DNA of 64,000 bases, from assembly GCF_900101445.1 (NCBI RefSeq), contig NZ_FNKE01000001.1, positions 310,001 through 374,000 on the forward strand, written 5' to 3'. A program made the position numbers and the translations under genes. A model generated the notes under the pieces. It was not told the DNA's origin. It did not search any database and was given only the letters and a program-made list of their open reading frames with translations. This document shows positions 18,710 through 28,578 of the stretch, piece by piece (within the stretch, counting starts at the first letter, position 1; the number at the start of each line of letters is the position of its first letter). Source of the stretch: Streptococcus equinus (GTDB lineage Bacteria; Bacillota; Bacilli; Lactobacillales; Streptococcaceae).

Positions 18710-18878
18710 TTTTTTTATAGTGAAGTGTAGAAGTGGCAAGGAGCTTTGTTAAATTTTTAGAATTATTTCTAATAATCACCGCTCCTTACTGCTTTTTCTG
18801 AAAAAATAGTGTAAAATAGTAGGGAATGATTTAAAAGGTTTACAAGCCTTTAGATATTAAAAAACGAGGAGTGCTAAA

Positions 18879-19733
18879 ATGATTTTAGTTACAGGTGCCA
18901 ACGGGCAATTAGGAACAGAATTACGTTATCTTTTGGATGAACGTGGTGAGGAGTATGTAGCGGTTGACGTTGCAGAAATGGACATCACTAATGCTGAGAA
19001 AGTTGATGAAGTGTTTGCACAAGTTAAACCAACACTTGTTTACCACTGTGCGGCTTACACTGCGGTTGATGCGGCTGAAGATGAAGGTAAAGAACTTGAT
19101 TACGCGATTAACGTAACAGGTACTGAAATCGTAGCTAAAGCTGCAGCAAAATATGGTGCAACTCTTGTTTACATTTCAACTGACTATGTTTTTGATGGTA
19201 AAAAACCAGTTGGTCAAGAATGGGAAGTTGATGATACTCCAGATCCTCAAACTGAGTACGGTCGTACAAAACGTTTGGGTGAAGAAGCTGTTGAAAAATA
19301 TGCTAAAAACTTCTACATCATCCGTACAGCTTGGGTATTTGGTAACTACGGTAAAAACTTTGTCTTCACAATGCAAAACCTTGCCAAAACTCATGACACA
19401 TTGACTGTTGTTAATGACCAACACGGTCGTCCAACTTGGACTCGTACGTTGGCAGAATTCATGACTTACTTGACAGAAAACCAAAAAGAATTTGGTTACT
19501 ACCACTTGTCAAATGATGCTGATGAAGATACAACTTGGTATGACTTCGCGGTTGAAATCTTGAAAGATACTGATGTTGTCGTTAAACCAGTTGACTCAAG
19601 TCAATTCCCAGCAAAAGCAAAACGTCCACTTAACTCAACAATGAGTCTTAAAAAAGCAAAAGCTACAGGCTTTGTAATCCCAACATGGCAAGAAGCTTTG
19701 AAAGAATTTTACAAACAAGACGTTAAAAAATAA
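18879..19733 (+). CDS. rmlD: dTDP-4-dehydrorhamnose reductase RmlD
   Basis: A 284-residue SDR-type enzyme with the NADPH motif GANGQLG at 6-12, the catalytic YISTDYVFDG segment and EYGRTKRLGE (YxxxK). It performs the last step of dTDP-L-rhamnose synthesis in the cytoplasm. rmlA, rmlC and rmlB are not in this window. Rhamnose is needed both for the streptococcal cell-wall rhamnopolysaccharide and, probably, for the capsule made by the upstream operon. It has its own upstream region (TAAAAT at 18812 is a possible -10) and a strong terminator, so it is a separate unit. Confidence 0.95.
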   Translation: MILVTGANGQLGTELRYLLDERGEEYVAVDVAEMDITNAEKVDEVFAQVKPTLVYHCAAYTAVDAAEDEGKELDYAINVTGTEIVAKAAAKYGATLVYISTDYVFDGKKPVGQEWEVDDTPDPQTEYGRTKRLGEEAVEKYAKNFYIIRTAWVFGNYGKNFVFTMQNLAKTHDTLTVVNDQHGRPTWTRTLAEFMTYLTENQKEFGYYHLSNDADEDTTWYDFAVEILKDTDVVVKPVDSSQFPAKAKRPLNSTMSLKKAKATGFVIPTWQEALKEFYKQDVKK

Positions 19734-19747
19734 TCTTGATAAATAGA

Positions 19748-19782
19748 AGAAACTGAGTTACGACTCGGTTTCTTTTTCTTTT
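19748..19782 (+). terminator. Rho-independent terminator of rmlD
   Basis: An 11-bp stem AGAAACTGAGT/ACTCGGTTTCT with a TACG loop is followed by a T-rich tract. Confidence 0.9.
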
Positions 19783-19843
19783 TTTGTTTAAATATATCGT
19801 TCGGTTTTTCTTTTTATTTTCAGGCTTCTTGTCTTTTTTTTCG

Positions 19844-19872
19844 TTGTCCTTTTGCCTATTATATGATATATT
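19844..19872 (+). promoter_or_regulatory. Promoter candidate for the Glu-rich protein gene
   Basis: TTGTCC and TATATT are separated by 17 bases, about 50 bases upstream of the GTG/ATG start cluster. There is a 4/6 and a 5/6 match to the sigma-A consensus. Confidence 0.5.
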
Positions 19873-19923
19873 AGTAGTAAAAGATTGTAATAAAAATGTA
19901 ATATAAATTGTAAGGTGAGTGTG

Positions 19924-21486
19924 ATGGTAGTGAAGAAAGATATGAACTCAAATGGACATCGTTTATTAATTCAAAAATTACTTGTCAGCATTCATTACCT
20001 AACACTTTTCAGAGATGAGATTGTTTTGGTTGAGAAGACCCCATCTTTATTGGGGGCTTCTTTTTCGCCAAATGTTGTGCAATCAGAGTTAGGTGAAATT
20101 TTGGCAGCAGTGGATGCGCTTTCTAAGCAAGAAAAGTTGATTAAGTCAACTTTCTGGTATGATGAAGCGTCATTCAGATTGATGAATCACTCTTTGGATA
20201 TTGTCGGTACTTGGGTTCGTGGGATTGATAACGTCTTAGAAATTTGCGAGTCTAAGTCTGTTTTCCATGCGATTTTGGGTGATAATCGTCAGCGTGTTTT
20301 TGGTGTTCTGATTGATGTCTTTACCTCTCTTCGTGTGACAAATTTATCAATCAAAGAAGAATCTGAATACCCTCTTTTGGTTGATCCGCTACAAGTTGTG
20401 GAATACAAGAAAAGAGAAGTCAAAAAAGCAGAGCTAATGGCTAAGATTGATGCCTTGACGCCAAGAAAATCTGAAGAAGTTTATGATGACAGTAAAGACG
20501 AAAAAGTTGAGTCTATCCCAGAATTAGTAGAAAAAGAATTAGCTAAAGAAAAAGCAGCTAAGTCCGAAAAAGTTCTTGGACCAGGCGAATTAAAAGAAGT
20601 TGTTAAAGAAAATGACGAAGTAGCCGATAACCAAGAAGCTGCTGAGGAAGACCTTGAAACTGTCGTTACTGACGAAGCAGAAACTGTTGAAACTACTGAT
20701 GCTGAAGAAGATACTCCTCAAACTGAAGAAGTAAGCGAATCAGTTGACGAAGAACCAGTTGTTGAGGTAGAGGTGGAAAATTCTGACGAGGAGAATGAAG
20801 AGCAAGTTCAAGAAGAAGTGACTCAATCTCCTGAAGAAGAAACTGAACAAGAAGTCTCAGAAGAATCTGAGTTTGAAGAAGTTTCTGATGAAAATGAAGA
20901 AATTGAAGAAACTGCAGAACTAGAAGTTGAAGACGACCTTGTCGAGGCAGAAGAGCCTGAGACAGTTGAATTGGAAGAACCAGCTGACGAAGTTGCCACG
21001 AGCGATGAAAAACAAGTTAGCGATAACGAAGTGGTTGAGGAAGTACTTCTTGACGAAGAATCTGAGAAAGAAGAAGTCAAAGAGTCTGAATTTCCAGTAA
21101 TCAGTCGTGATGAGGCTGTTAAACAGTTCCGTCATTTCCTTTTCGACCATAAAGGTTTGGTGTGTGTCTTGGATGCTGGAGATGATTTGAAGCGCGAGAT
21201 TAACTTCCACAATGCGTTCGATCGTTTTTACGGTGCAGTAGATAATATTTCAGATTGCTTGGTTATCCTTGAAAATGTTTTAGATGAATTACGTCGCCGC
21301 AAGAAAGAAGTCTTTGATGAAGAAGGTAATTTGATTAGCGAACCGACTGAACCAATCAATCTATTGATTTATGGTCAAAATATCTTATTAGAAGATAGCC
21401 GCTTTGAAACCTTGATGTCAGAAATTGCCCCATTTACCGTACGCTCTGATTTACACATCTATTCTTATGCAGCATATTTAGATTAA
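19924..21486 (+). CDS. Conserved streptococcal protein with long acidic (Glu-rich) central region, function unknown
   Basis: A 520-residue cytoplasmic-looking protein without signal peptide or membrane segment. An N-terminal globular part (about 1-165) and a C-terminal globular part (about 395-520, starting RDEAVKQFRHFLFDHKG) flank roughly 220 residues dominated by Glu, Asp, Val and Ser in irregular EE-x repeats. The start ATG 19924 follows TAAGGTGA; GTG at 19915 overlaps that site and is less likely. It lies alone between rmlD and the pyr genes with its own terminator. I do not recognise the family; the acidic middle looks disordered and could serve as a spacer or for binding basic partners. 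Confidence 0.85.
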   Translation: MVVKKDMNSNGHRLLIQKLLVSIHYLTLFRDEIVLVEKTPSLLGASFSPNVVQSELGEILAAVDALSKQEKLIKSTFWYDEASFRLMNHSLDIVGTWVRGIDNVLEICESKSVFHAILGDNRQRVFGVLIDVFTSLRVTNLSIKEESEYPLLVDPLQVVEYKKREVKKAELMAKIDALTPRKSEEVYDDSKDEKVESIPELVEKELAKEKAAKSEKVLGPGELKEVVKENDEVADNQEAAEEDLETVVTDEAETVETTDAEEDTPQTEEVSESVDEEPVVEVEVENSDEENEEQVQEEVTQSPEEETEQEVSEESEFEEVSDENEEIEETAELEVEDDLVEAEEPETVELEEPADEVATSDEKQVSDNEVVEEVLLDEESEKEEVKESEFPVISRDEAVKQFRHFLFDHKGLVCVLDAGDDLKREINFHNAFDRFYGAVDNISDCLVILENVLDELRRRKKEVFDEEGNLISEPTEPINLLIYGQNILLEDSRFETLMSEIAPFTVRSDLHIYSYAAYLD

Positions 21487-21488
21487 AA

Positions 21489-21513
21489 AACCTGTCCAGT
21501 GGACAGGTTTTTC
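21489..21513 (+). terminator. Terminator after the Glu-rich protein gene
   Basis: The stem ACCTGTCC/GGACAGGT with a 3-base loop is followed by five T. Confidence 0.85.
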
Positions 21514-21591
21514 ACGAGCCTGAAAATAAGAAAGCGAGTTAAGTCCAGTGGACAGGTTTTTCACAAGCCTAGAAATAGAAGAGCGAGCTAA
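21494..21591 (+). repeat. Two tandem 49-bp repeats derived from the terminator region
   Basis: Copies at 21494-21542 and 21543-21591 both start GTCCAGTGGACAGGTTTTTC and end GAGYTAA, with a handful of differences. A third copy begins at 21592 (GTCCA) and stops. The second copy keeps only the central part of the hairpin. Confidence 0.85.
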
Positions 21592-21616
21592 GTCCATCAG
21601 AAACTTACAAAAATAA

Positions 21617-21792
21617 TTGACAAGCAAATGAAAACGCGTTATAATAGTGAAAATTTGAAAACCTTTAATTAAGTCCAGAGAGACTTTCAAGGTTACTGTA
21701 AAAAAGAGTGTTATCTCTGATAAAGGGTATGAGTGTACTTTGGTGTGCTCTGCTTATTTTGCTGTAACCTTGCCTTCTGGCGAGGTTTTTTT
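21617..21792 (+). promoter_or_regulatory. Promoter and PyrR-controlled attenuator of pyrKD
   Basis: Consensus promoter TTGACA (21617) and TATAAT (21640) with a 17-base spacer. The transcript then carries the PyrR binding sequence AAGTCCAGAGAGACTT (about 21670), an antiterminator segment and a terminator hairpin AACCTTGCC/GGCGAGGTT with seven T (21766-21792). In this known mechanism UMP-bound PyrR stabilises the anti-antiterminator, so transcription stops when pyrimidines are plentiful. The pyrR gene itself is not in the window. Confidence 0.92.
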
Positions 21793-21808
21793 GTGTGAAA
21801 GGAACACT

Positions 21809-22615
21809 ATGAATTCAAGTTGTAAAGACAAAACTTCTGTGTTAAAAGAAGATTTACTGATTGTTAGTCAACGTGAGATTGCCCCACGCATTTTTGAGAT
21901 GAAGCTTTCTGGTGAGATGGTCTTGGACATGGCACCTGGTCAATTTTTGCACTTGCGTGTGCCGGACCCTAGCAAACTCTTGCGACGTCCGATTTCGATT
22001 TGTCAGATTGATAAGGTCAATAAAGTGGCAACGATTGTTTACCGAGTAGAACGTGCTGGGACGGCTATTTTATCTCAGCTAAAAGCTGGTGATCGCATTG
22101 ATACCATGGGACCTCAGGGAAATGGCTTTGATCTGTCAGTCGTCTCAGCTGGTCAAACGGCTCTTCTCATCGGTGGGGGTATTGGTGTTCCGCCTTTGGT
22201 TGAAACAGCTAAGCAGCTTGCTGCTAAGGGTGTTGAAGTTATTTCTGTGCTTGGCTTTGCGACTAAAGATGCTGTAATTTTAGAAGAGGAATTGTCAGCT
22301 TATGGTAAGGTTTATGTGACAACAGATGATGGATCATATGGAACTAAAGGATATGTATCAACGGTTGTTGATGAGCTTACAAAAGAGTATTCTTTTGATG
22401 CTATTTACTCGTGTGGCGCACCAGGAATGTTGAAATACGTTGACCAAAAATTTGAAAACCATCCACATGCTTATCTGTCTATGGAATCACGTATGGCTTG
22501 TGGCATGGGAGCTTGCTACGCTTGCGTAGTACATTTGCGAAATGCTAAAGAAGCAGCCAACAAGCGCGTGTGTGAAGATGGTCCAGTCTTTGAAACTGGT
22601 CAAATCATTTTGTAA
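21809..22615 (+). CDS. pyrK: Dihydroorotate dehydrogenase electron-transfer subunit PyrK
   Basis: A 268-residue protein with an FAD-binding RRPISI motif (59-64), NAD-site GGGIG (122-126) and a C-terminal [2Fe-2S] cluster region ACGMGACYACVVH with a further Cys in KRVCEDG. PyrK passes electrons from the class 1B PyrD dimer to NAD. I chose ATG 21809 (behind AAAGGA); a longer frame opening at 21740 would start inside the attenuator terminator. It lies 12 bases before pyrD. Confidence 0.95.
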   Translation: MNSSCKDKTSVLKEDLLIVSQREIAPRIFEMKLSGEMVLDMAPGQFLHLRVPDPSKLLRRPISICQIDKVNKVATIVYRVERAGTAILSQLKAGDRIDTMGPQGNGFDLSVVSAGQTALLIGGGIGVPPLVETAKQLAAKGVEVISVLGFATKDAVILEEELSAYGKVYVTTDDGSYGTKGYVSTVVDELTKEYSFDAIYSCGAPGMLKYVDQKFENHPHAYLSMESRMACGMGACYACVVHLRNAKEAANKRVCEDGPVFETGQIIL

Positions 22616-23572
<957 letters not shown>

Positions 23573-23605
23573 GCTCTGCTATTTGATTAAAAAGTCAGTA
23601 AATTT

Positions 23606-23770
23606 TTGACTTTGATTGTAAAAAAAGATATAATATTAACAACTGAATAACCTTTAATTGAGTCCAGAGAGGCGAGAAAGGTTCGTGAAAAAAAGAAGAT
23701 GTAATCTTTGATAATGGGGTGTTTGCTACCCTGCTTTTCGTGTAACCTCGCCCTCGGGCGGGGTTTTCTT
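23606..23770 (+). promoter_or_regulatory. Second promoter and PyrR-controlled attenuator, before pyrF
   Basis: TTGACT (23606) and TATAAT (23629) are 17 bases apart. They are followed by the PyrR site TTGAGTCCAGAGAGGCGA (about 23658) and a GC-rich terminator AACCTCGCCC/GGGCGGGGTT with a T-rich end (23744-23770). It is a paralogue of the leader before pyrK, so pyrF-pyrE are controlled independently but by the same signal. Confidence 0.92.
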
Positions 23771-23789
23771 TATAGAAAAAGGAGAAAAA

Positions 23790-24482
23790 ATGCACGAAAG
23801 TCGTCCGATTATTGCTCTTGATTTTCCATCATTTGATGATGTGAAATCATTTCTTGCTTTGTTCCCTGCAGATGAGAAGCTCTATGTCAAGATTGGTATG
23901 GAACTTTATTATGCTGAAGGGCCAGAGATTGTTCGTTATGTGAAATCTCTTGGACACTCAGTTTTCCTAGATTTGAAATTACATGACATTCCGAATACGG
24001 TTAAATCAGCAATGCGTGTGCTTTCAAATCTAGGTGTGGACATGACCAATGTTCACGCAGCTGGTGGTGTTGAGATGATGAAAGCGGCGCGCGAAGGTCT
24101 TGGACAAGGTCCAAAACTGATTGCAGTAACTCAATTAACCTCAACATCAGATGAACAAATGAAAGCAGACCAAAACATTCAGACAAGCTTGGTTGATTCT
24201 GTGCTTCATTATGCGAAAAAAGCTGAAGAAGCTGGTCTTGATGGCGTTGTCTGCTCGGCTTGCGAGGTTGCCGTTATCAAAGAGGCAACGTCAGAGGATT
24301 TCGTTTGCTTGACACCAGGTATTCGTCCTGCGGGAGCTTCGGTTGGTGACCAAAAACGCGTCATGACGCCAAGTCAAGCATCAGCTATCGGATCAAGTTA
24401 TATCGTTGTTGGACGACCAATTACTAAAGCTGAAGATCCAGTGGCAGCTTACAAAGCGATTTACGACGAATGGAACGCTTAG
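23790..24482 (+). CDS. pyrF: Orotidine 5'-phosphate decarboxylase PyrF
   Basis: A 230-residue TIM-barrel enzyme, normal length. The catalytic D-x-K-x-x-D signature is in [11 protein letters not shown] (Asp61, Lys63, Asp66). The phosphate-binding end is TPGIRP and [11 protein letters not shown]. It makes UMP from OMP. The ribosome site AAGGAGAAAAA directly follows the attenuator. It is followed by a short AT-rich hairpin and then pyrE. Confidence 0.97.
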   Translation: MHESRPIIALDFPSFDDVKSFLALFPADEKLYVKIGMELYYAEGPEIVRYVKSLGHSVFLDLKLHDIPNTVKSAMRVLSNLGVDMTNVHAAGGVEMMKAAREGLGQGPKLIAVTQLTSTSDEQMKADQNIQTSLVDSVLHYAKKAEEAGLDGVVCSACEVAVIKEATSEDFVCLTPGIRPAGASVGDQKRVMTPSQASAIGSSYIVVGRPITKAEDPVAAYKAIYDEWNA

Positions 24483-24535
24483 TATTTTAATACTAAAGTG
24501 AAAATTGATTTTTGAGTTTAGAAAAGAGGAATAAA

Positions 24536-25165
24536 ATGACTTTAGCATCACAAATTGCATCAGATTTGCTTGATATTCAAGCAGTTTACTTAAAACCAAA
24601 TGATCCATTTACATGGGCATCTGGAATCAAATCACCAATCTACACAGATAACCGTGTGACTTTGTCTTACCCAGAAACACGTACTTTGATTGAAAATGGT
24701 TTTGTTGACAAAATCAAAGAAGAATTCCCAGAAGTTGAAGTGATTGCCGGAACTGCAACAGCTGGTATCCCACATGGTGCCATTATCGCTGATAAGATGA
24801 ATCTTCCATTTGCTTACATTCGTAGCAAACCAAAAGATCACGGTGCTGGAAATCAAATCGAAGGTCGTGTAAGAAAAGGTCAAAAAATGGTTGTCGTTGA
24901 AGACCTTATCTCTACTGGCGGTTCAGTCCTTGAAGCTGTTGCAGCTGCAGAACGTGAAGGTGCTGATGTTATCGGTGTGGTAGCCATCTTCACTTATGAA
25001 TTGCCAAAAGCAACTGAAAACTTTGAAAAAGCAGGTGTAAAACTTGTAACACTTTCTAACTACACAGAGCTTATCAAAGTGGCTAAAGTGCAAGGTTACA
25101 TCACTGCTGATGATTTGACATTGTTACGTAAGTTCAAAGAAAATCAAGAAACTTGGCGTGACTAA
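24536..25165 (+). CDS. pyrE: Orotate phosphoribosyltransferase PyrE
   Basis: A 209-residue enzyme with the PRPP-binding motif [12 protein letters not shown] at 119-130 and the flexible catalytic loop [15 protein letters not shown] (about 96-110). It adds ribose-5-phosphate to orotate. I chose ATG 24536, preceded by AAGAGGA; an in-frame TTG at 24512 has no such site. It is probably co-transcribed with pyrF. Confidence 0.96.
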   Translation: MTLASQIASDLLDIQAVYLKPNDPFTWASGIKSPIYTDNRVTLSYPETRTLIENGFVDKIKEEFPEVEVIAGTATAGIPHGAIIADKMNLPFAYIRSKPKDHGAGNQIEGRVRKGQKMVVVEDLISTGGSVLEAVAAAEREGADVIGVVAIFTYELPKATENFEKAGVKLVTLSNYTELIKVAKVQGYITADDLTLLRKFKENQETWRD

Positions 25166-25238
25166 TTGAGTTAGTATTTGGCTACTAAGGTGAAAAACTT
25201 TGGTGGCCTTCTTGGTTTAAACATGGAAAGGGGTTATA

Positions 25239-25739
25239 ATGAAACTATCATCACCATTTAAAGATAATGTTTTACCAGATACCTATGCTAAAGGGGCTAG
25301 TGTTCAAGTGAGAGGAAACGCTGTGATTTCTTTTCCTTTTACGATTGAGGATGCTCCTAAAGGAACAAAGACATTTGCTTGGACCTTTGTCGACTATGAT
25401 TCTATTCCAGTTTGTGGCTTTGCTTACATTCACTGGGTAGTGGCTAATGTTCCTAGTGATATGACAGCTATCTCAGAGGATTTTTCTCGTCTAGATGCTA
25501 AGCACACTCATGGTAAAAATAGCTTGGTTAGCAAGTTTTTAAATGAGGATAACTCAGATATTTATGATGGTTATATGGGACCATATCCACCGGATAAAGA
25601 CCATGTTTATACCCTTACGGTCTATGCTTTGGATTGTGAATTGCCACTTGAAAATGGTTTTTACATGAATGATTTGCGACATGCGATAGAAGGACATGTC
25701 TTGGCAAAAGAGGAGCTAGATTTAGTAGGGAAATACTAA
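25239..25739 (+). CDS. YbhB/YbcL family (PEBP, Raf-kinase-inhibitor-like) protein
   Basis: A 166-residue protein. The PEBP ligand-pocket pattern is visible: FAWTFVDYDSIP, FAYIHWVVANVP and YMGPYPPDKDHVYTLTVYALD. Bacterial members are small cytoplasmic phosphate-ester-binding proteins of uncertain role. A ribosome site GGAAAGGGG lies just upstream. It sits between pyrE and ung, with 12 bases to ung's likely ribosome site, so the two are probably co-transcribed. Confidence 0.9.
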   Translation: MKLSSPFKDNVLPDTYAKGASVQVRGNAVISFPFTIEDAPKGTKTFAWTFVDYDSIPVCGFAYIHWVVANVPSDMTAISEDFSRLDAKHTHGKNSLVSKFLNEDNSDIYDGYMGPYPPDKDHVYTLTVYALDCELPLENGFYMNDLRHAIEGHVLAKEELDLVGKY

Positions 25740-25757
25740 AACTAACGAGGAGTGAAC

Positions 25758-26411
25758 ATGCAACATTCAACTTGGCATGAATTAATTAAAAAGGAATTAC
25801 CAGAGCATTATTTTGGGCAAATCAATCAGTTTATGGACTTCGTCTATCAACAAGAATTGGTTTACCCACCACGAGAAAAAGTCTTTAACGCGATTCAGAC
25901 AACAGCACTTGAAAATGTAAAAGTTGTCATCATTGGTCAGGATCCTTACCATGGTCCGAATCAAGCACAAGGCTTGTCATTTTCAGTGCCAGAAGACATT
26001 CCAGCTCCGCCATCTTTGCAAAATATTTTGAAAGAATTGGCAGATGATTTGGGGCAACGTGATCACCACGATTTAACACCGTGGGCACAACAGGGAGTGC
26101 TTCTTTTAAATGCCTGTCTGACGGTTCCAGCTGGTCGTGCAAATGGTCACGCGGGGCAAATCTGGGAACCTTTCACAGATGCGATTATCAAGGTGGTTAA
26201 CCAAAAAGAAACACCTGTTGTCTTCATCTTGTGGGGCGGCTTTGCACGTAAGAAAAAAGCTCTCATTACCAATCCTATCCATCATGTCATTGAAAGTGCG
26301 CATCCAAGTCCACTCTCAGCTTATCGAGGATTTTTTGGCAGCCACCCTTTCTCAAAAGCTAACGCTTATTTGACAGAGGATGGCCTCGAACCGATTGATT
26401 GGTTGAAATAA
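25758..26411 (+). CDS. ung: Uracil-DNA glycosylase, family 1
   Basis: A 217-residue enzyme. The catalytic water-activating motif GQDPYHG is at 60-66 and the minor-groove intercalation loop [13 protein letters not shown] is near 184. It removes uracil from DNA, the first step of base-excision repair. I chose ATG 25758 because ACGAGGA is properly spaced before it. It lies 12 bases before pyrC, so DNA repair and pyrimidine synthesis genes share a transcription unit here. Confidence 0.97.
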   Translation: MQHSTWHELIKKELPEHYFGQINQFMDFVYQQELVYPPREKVFNAIQTTALENVKVVIIGQDPYHGPNQAQGLSFSVPEDIPAPPSLQNILKELADDLGQRDHHDLTPWAQQGVLLLNACLTVPAGRANGHAGQIWEPFTDAIIKVVNQKETPVVFILWGGFARKKKALITNPIHHVIESAHPSPLSAYRGFFGSHPFSKANAYLTEDGLEPIDWLK

Positions 26412-26423
26412 TAGGAGTTTAAC

Positions 26424-27692
26424 ATGTTACTTATTAAAAATGGTCGTGTTGTTGATCCAAAATCTGGTTTTGATCAGGTAGCGGATGTGCTTGTTGATGG
26501 TAAAAAAGTTGTTAAGATTGCAGATGCAATTGAAAAAGCTGGCGCTGAAGTGATTGACGCGACTGGTCTTGTTGTGGCACCTGGCTTGGTAGACATTCAC
26601 GTGCACTTCCGTGAACCAGGTCAAACGCATAAAGAAGACATTCACACAGGTGCATTAGCAGCGGCAGCAGGTGGTTTCACATCAGTTGTGATGATGGCAA
26701 ATACCAATCCTACCATTTCTGACGTCGAGACTTTGAAAGAAGTTTTGGCAAGTGCGGCTAAGGAAAACATTCACGTTTACACTAATGCAACCGTAACGAA
26801 AAACTTTGACGGCAAGACTTTGACTGATTTTAAAGCTTTGCTTGAAAATGGTGCCCTTAGCTTTTCTGATGATGGTATTCCGCTTCAGAGCACAAAAGTG
26901 TTAAAAGAAGCCTTGGATTTGGCTAAAGCAAACAACACATTTGTGGCTGTGCACGAAGAAGACCCAGAATTAAATGGCATCCTTGGATTTAACGAAGGTA
27001 TTGCACGTGATAAATTTCATTTCTGCGGGGCAACAGGTGTGGCAGAATACAGCATGATTGCGCGTGATGTCATGATTGCCTATGACCGCGGAGCTCATTT
27101 GCATATCCAACACTTGTCAAAAGCTGAATCAGTGAAAGTGGTTGAATTTGCTCAACAATTGGGTGCAAACGTCACTGCAGAAGCAGCACCACAACATTTC
27201 TCAAAAACAGAGGATTTGCTGTTAATCAAAGGCTCTGCAGCTAAGATGAATCCACCTCTTCGTACTGAAAAAGACCGCTTAGCTGTTATCGAAGGCTTGA
27301 AATCCGGTGTCATTTCTGTGATTGCGACTGACCACGCGCCACACCATGCCGACGAAAAGAATGTCGAAGACATCACAAAAGCCCCATCAGGCATGACAGG
27401 ACTTGAAACGTCACTATCACTTGGTTTGACAAACTTGGTAGCGACAGGCGACTTGACGCTTTCAGAATTGCTTGCTAAGATGACCATCAATCCATCATCT
27501 ATGTATGATTTCGATGCGGGTTATTTGGCTGAAAATGGCCCAGCTGACATCGTGATTTTCGCTGACAAAGAAGAACGTGTTGTCTCAGACCATTTTGCTT
27601 CTAAAGCTTCAAATTCACCATTTATCGGTGAAAAACTGCAAGGTGTTGTCAAATACACTATCTGCGATGGTAACATTGTATATAAAGCATAA
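26424..27692 (+). CDS. pyrC: Dihydroorotase PyrC
   Basis: A 422-residue amidohydrolase of class I. Zinc ligands are seen in [11 protein letters not shown] (His59, His61), HIQHLSK (about 230) and ATDHAPHH (about 303). It closes carbamoyl-aspartate to dihydroorotate. The gene has no PyrR leader of its own and follows ung closely. It ends at a shared bidirectional terminator opposite plsY. Confidence 0.96.
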   Translation: MLLIKNGRVVDPKSGFDQVADVLVDGKKVVKIADAIEKAGAEVIDATGLVVAPGLVDIHVHFREPGQTHKEDIHTGALAAAAGGFTSVVMMANTNPTISDVETLKEVLASAAKENIHVYTNATVTKNFDGKTLTDFKALLENGALSFSDDGIPLQSTKVLKEALDLAKANNTFVAVHEEDPELNGILGFNEGIARDKFHFCGATGVAEYSMIARDVMIAYDRGAHLHIQHLSKAESVKVVEFAQQLGANVTAEAAPQHFSKTEDLLLIKGSAAKMNPPLRTEKDRLAVIEGLKSGVISVIATDHAPHHADEKNVEDITKAPSGMTGLETSLSLGLTNLVATGDLTLSELLAKMTINPSSMYDFDAGYLAENGPADIVIFADKEERVVSDHFASKASNSPFIGEKLQGVVKYTICDGNIVYKA

Positions 27693-27725
27693 AAAAGAAA
27701 TTAGCATTTTGCTAATTTCTTTTTT
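27691..27725. terminator. Bidirectional terminator between pyrC and plsY
   Basis: A perfect stem AAGAAATTAGCA/TGCTAATTTCTT has a T-run on each strand. It serves the two converging genes. Confidence 0.9.
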
Positions 27726-28356
27726 GTTCTTGATGACTTAAATTCATTCCCCAAGGAACGAGGTTTTCTTGGTGATTTTTAATACGAGTAATGTTGTCTT
27801 TGTGTCGTACAATGATGATGCCTGCAATAATGATAATGAGTAATGTAAAGAGCAAATCATAGTGAGTAAGCAAGAAGCCAAATGCTGGAAAGACAAGAAC
27901 GCTCACCACAGCTGCGCTTGCAGCAACAACACTAGACAATGAAATCATGCTATAAAGGTAAAGGGTGATGACAAAGATAACGGCAAGAAAGAGAAGAAAT
28001 AGCGGTGCATATCCAAGAAGAACACCAGCACTTGTCGCAACTGCCTTTCCACCTTTAAACTGTGCAAATAGTGGGAAGGTATGACCAATAATGGCAAACA
28101 AACCAATAAGAACAGGTGACACACCACTAACACCAAAGATAAGTGGAAGGAGTGCTGCCAGAGTTCCTTTTAGCATGTCAATCACAAATGTGACAATTCC
28201 TGCTTTGACACCTAAAACTCGAAAAGTATTGGTTGTCCCAGTATTACCACTACCATGTTCTCTGAGGTTGACATGATAGAAGAATTTTCCAATCCATAGA
28301 CCAGTTGGGATTGACCCCAACAAGTATGCAATCACAATCATAACTAAAATTTTCAT
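27712..28356 (-). CDS. plsY: Acyl-phosphate:glycerol-3-phosphate acyltransferase PlsY
   Basis: A 214-residue membrane protein with about five helices and the three PlsY motifs: [11 protein letters not shown], then [13 protein letters not shown], and [12 protein letters not shown]. It acylates glycerol-3-phosphate at position 1, the first committed membrane step of phospholipid synthesis. It is transcribed toward pyrC and divergently from parE, as often seen in streptococci. Confidence 0.95.
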   Translation of the reverse strand: MKILVMIVIAYLLGSIPTGLWIGKFFYHVNLREHGSGNTGTTNTFRVLGVKAGIVTFVIDMLKGTLAALLPLIFGVSGVSPVLIGLFAIIGHTFPLFAQFKGGKAVATSAGVLLGYAPLFLLFLAVIFVITLYLYSMISLSSVVAASAAVVSVLVFPAFGFLLTHYDLLFTLLIIIIAGIIIVRHKDNITRIKNHQENLVPWGMNLSHQEQKRN

Positions 28357-28433
28357 GTTTTCATTATAACATAATCAGTTCTTATGAAAAGGTGAAATTT
28401 GAAAAATAAATAACTTGAAGAATCAAGTTAAAT

Positions 28434-28462
28434 TTGTGATAACGCTTTAAATTTGTTATACT
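28434..28462 (+). promoter_or_regulatory. Promoter candidate for parE
   Basis: TTGTGA and TATACT are separated by 17 bases, about 115 bases upstream of the parE start. A small hairpin (ACTTGA/TCAAGT) precedes it. Confidence 0.6.
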
Positions 28463-28578
28463 ATTTCATGAAAAAATTAGTGATTTTCCTTGTAAAATCC
28501 TTATTCAATTTGATTTTTTTTTGCAAAAATCTGAAAAAACTTGTAAGATAAAAAAGATGAATTATTTGGAGGTCGCTT

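Noticed and set aside
20823..21080. Minus-strand Ser-rich frame opposite the Glu-rich gene
   Set aside because: Shadow created by the GAA/GAG codon bias of the plus-strand gene.
21740..21808. N-terminal extension of PyrK
   Set aside because: The extra codons lie in the PyrR attenuator and its terminator; ATG 21809 has the proper ribosome site.
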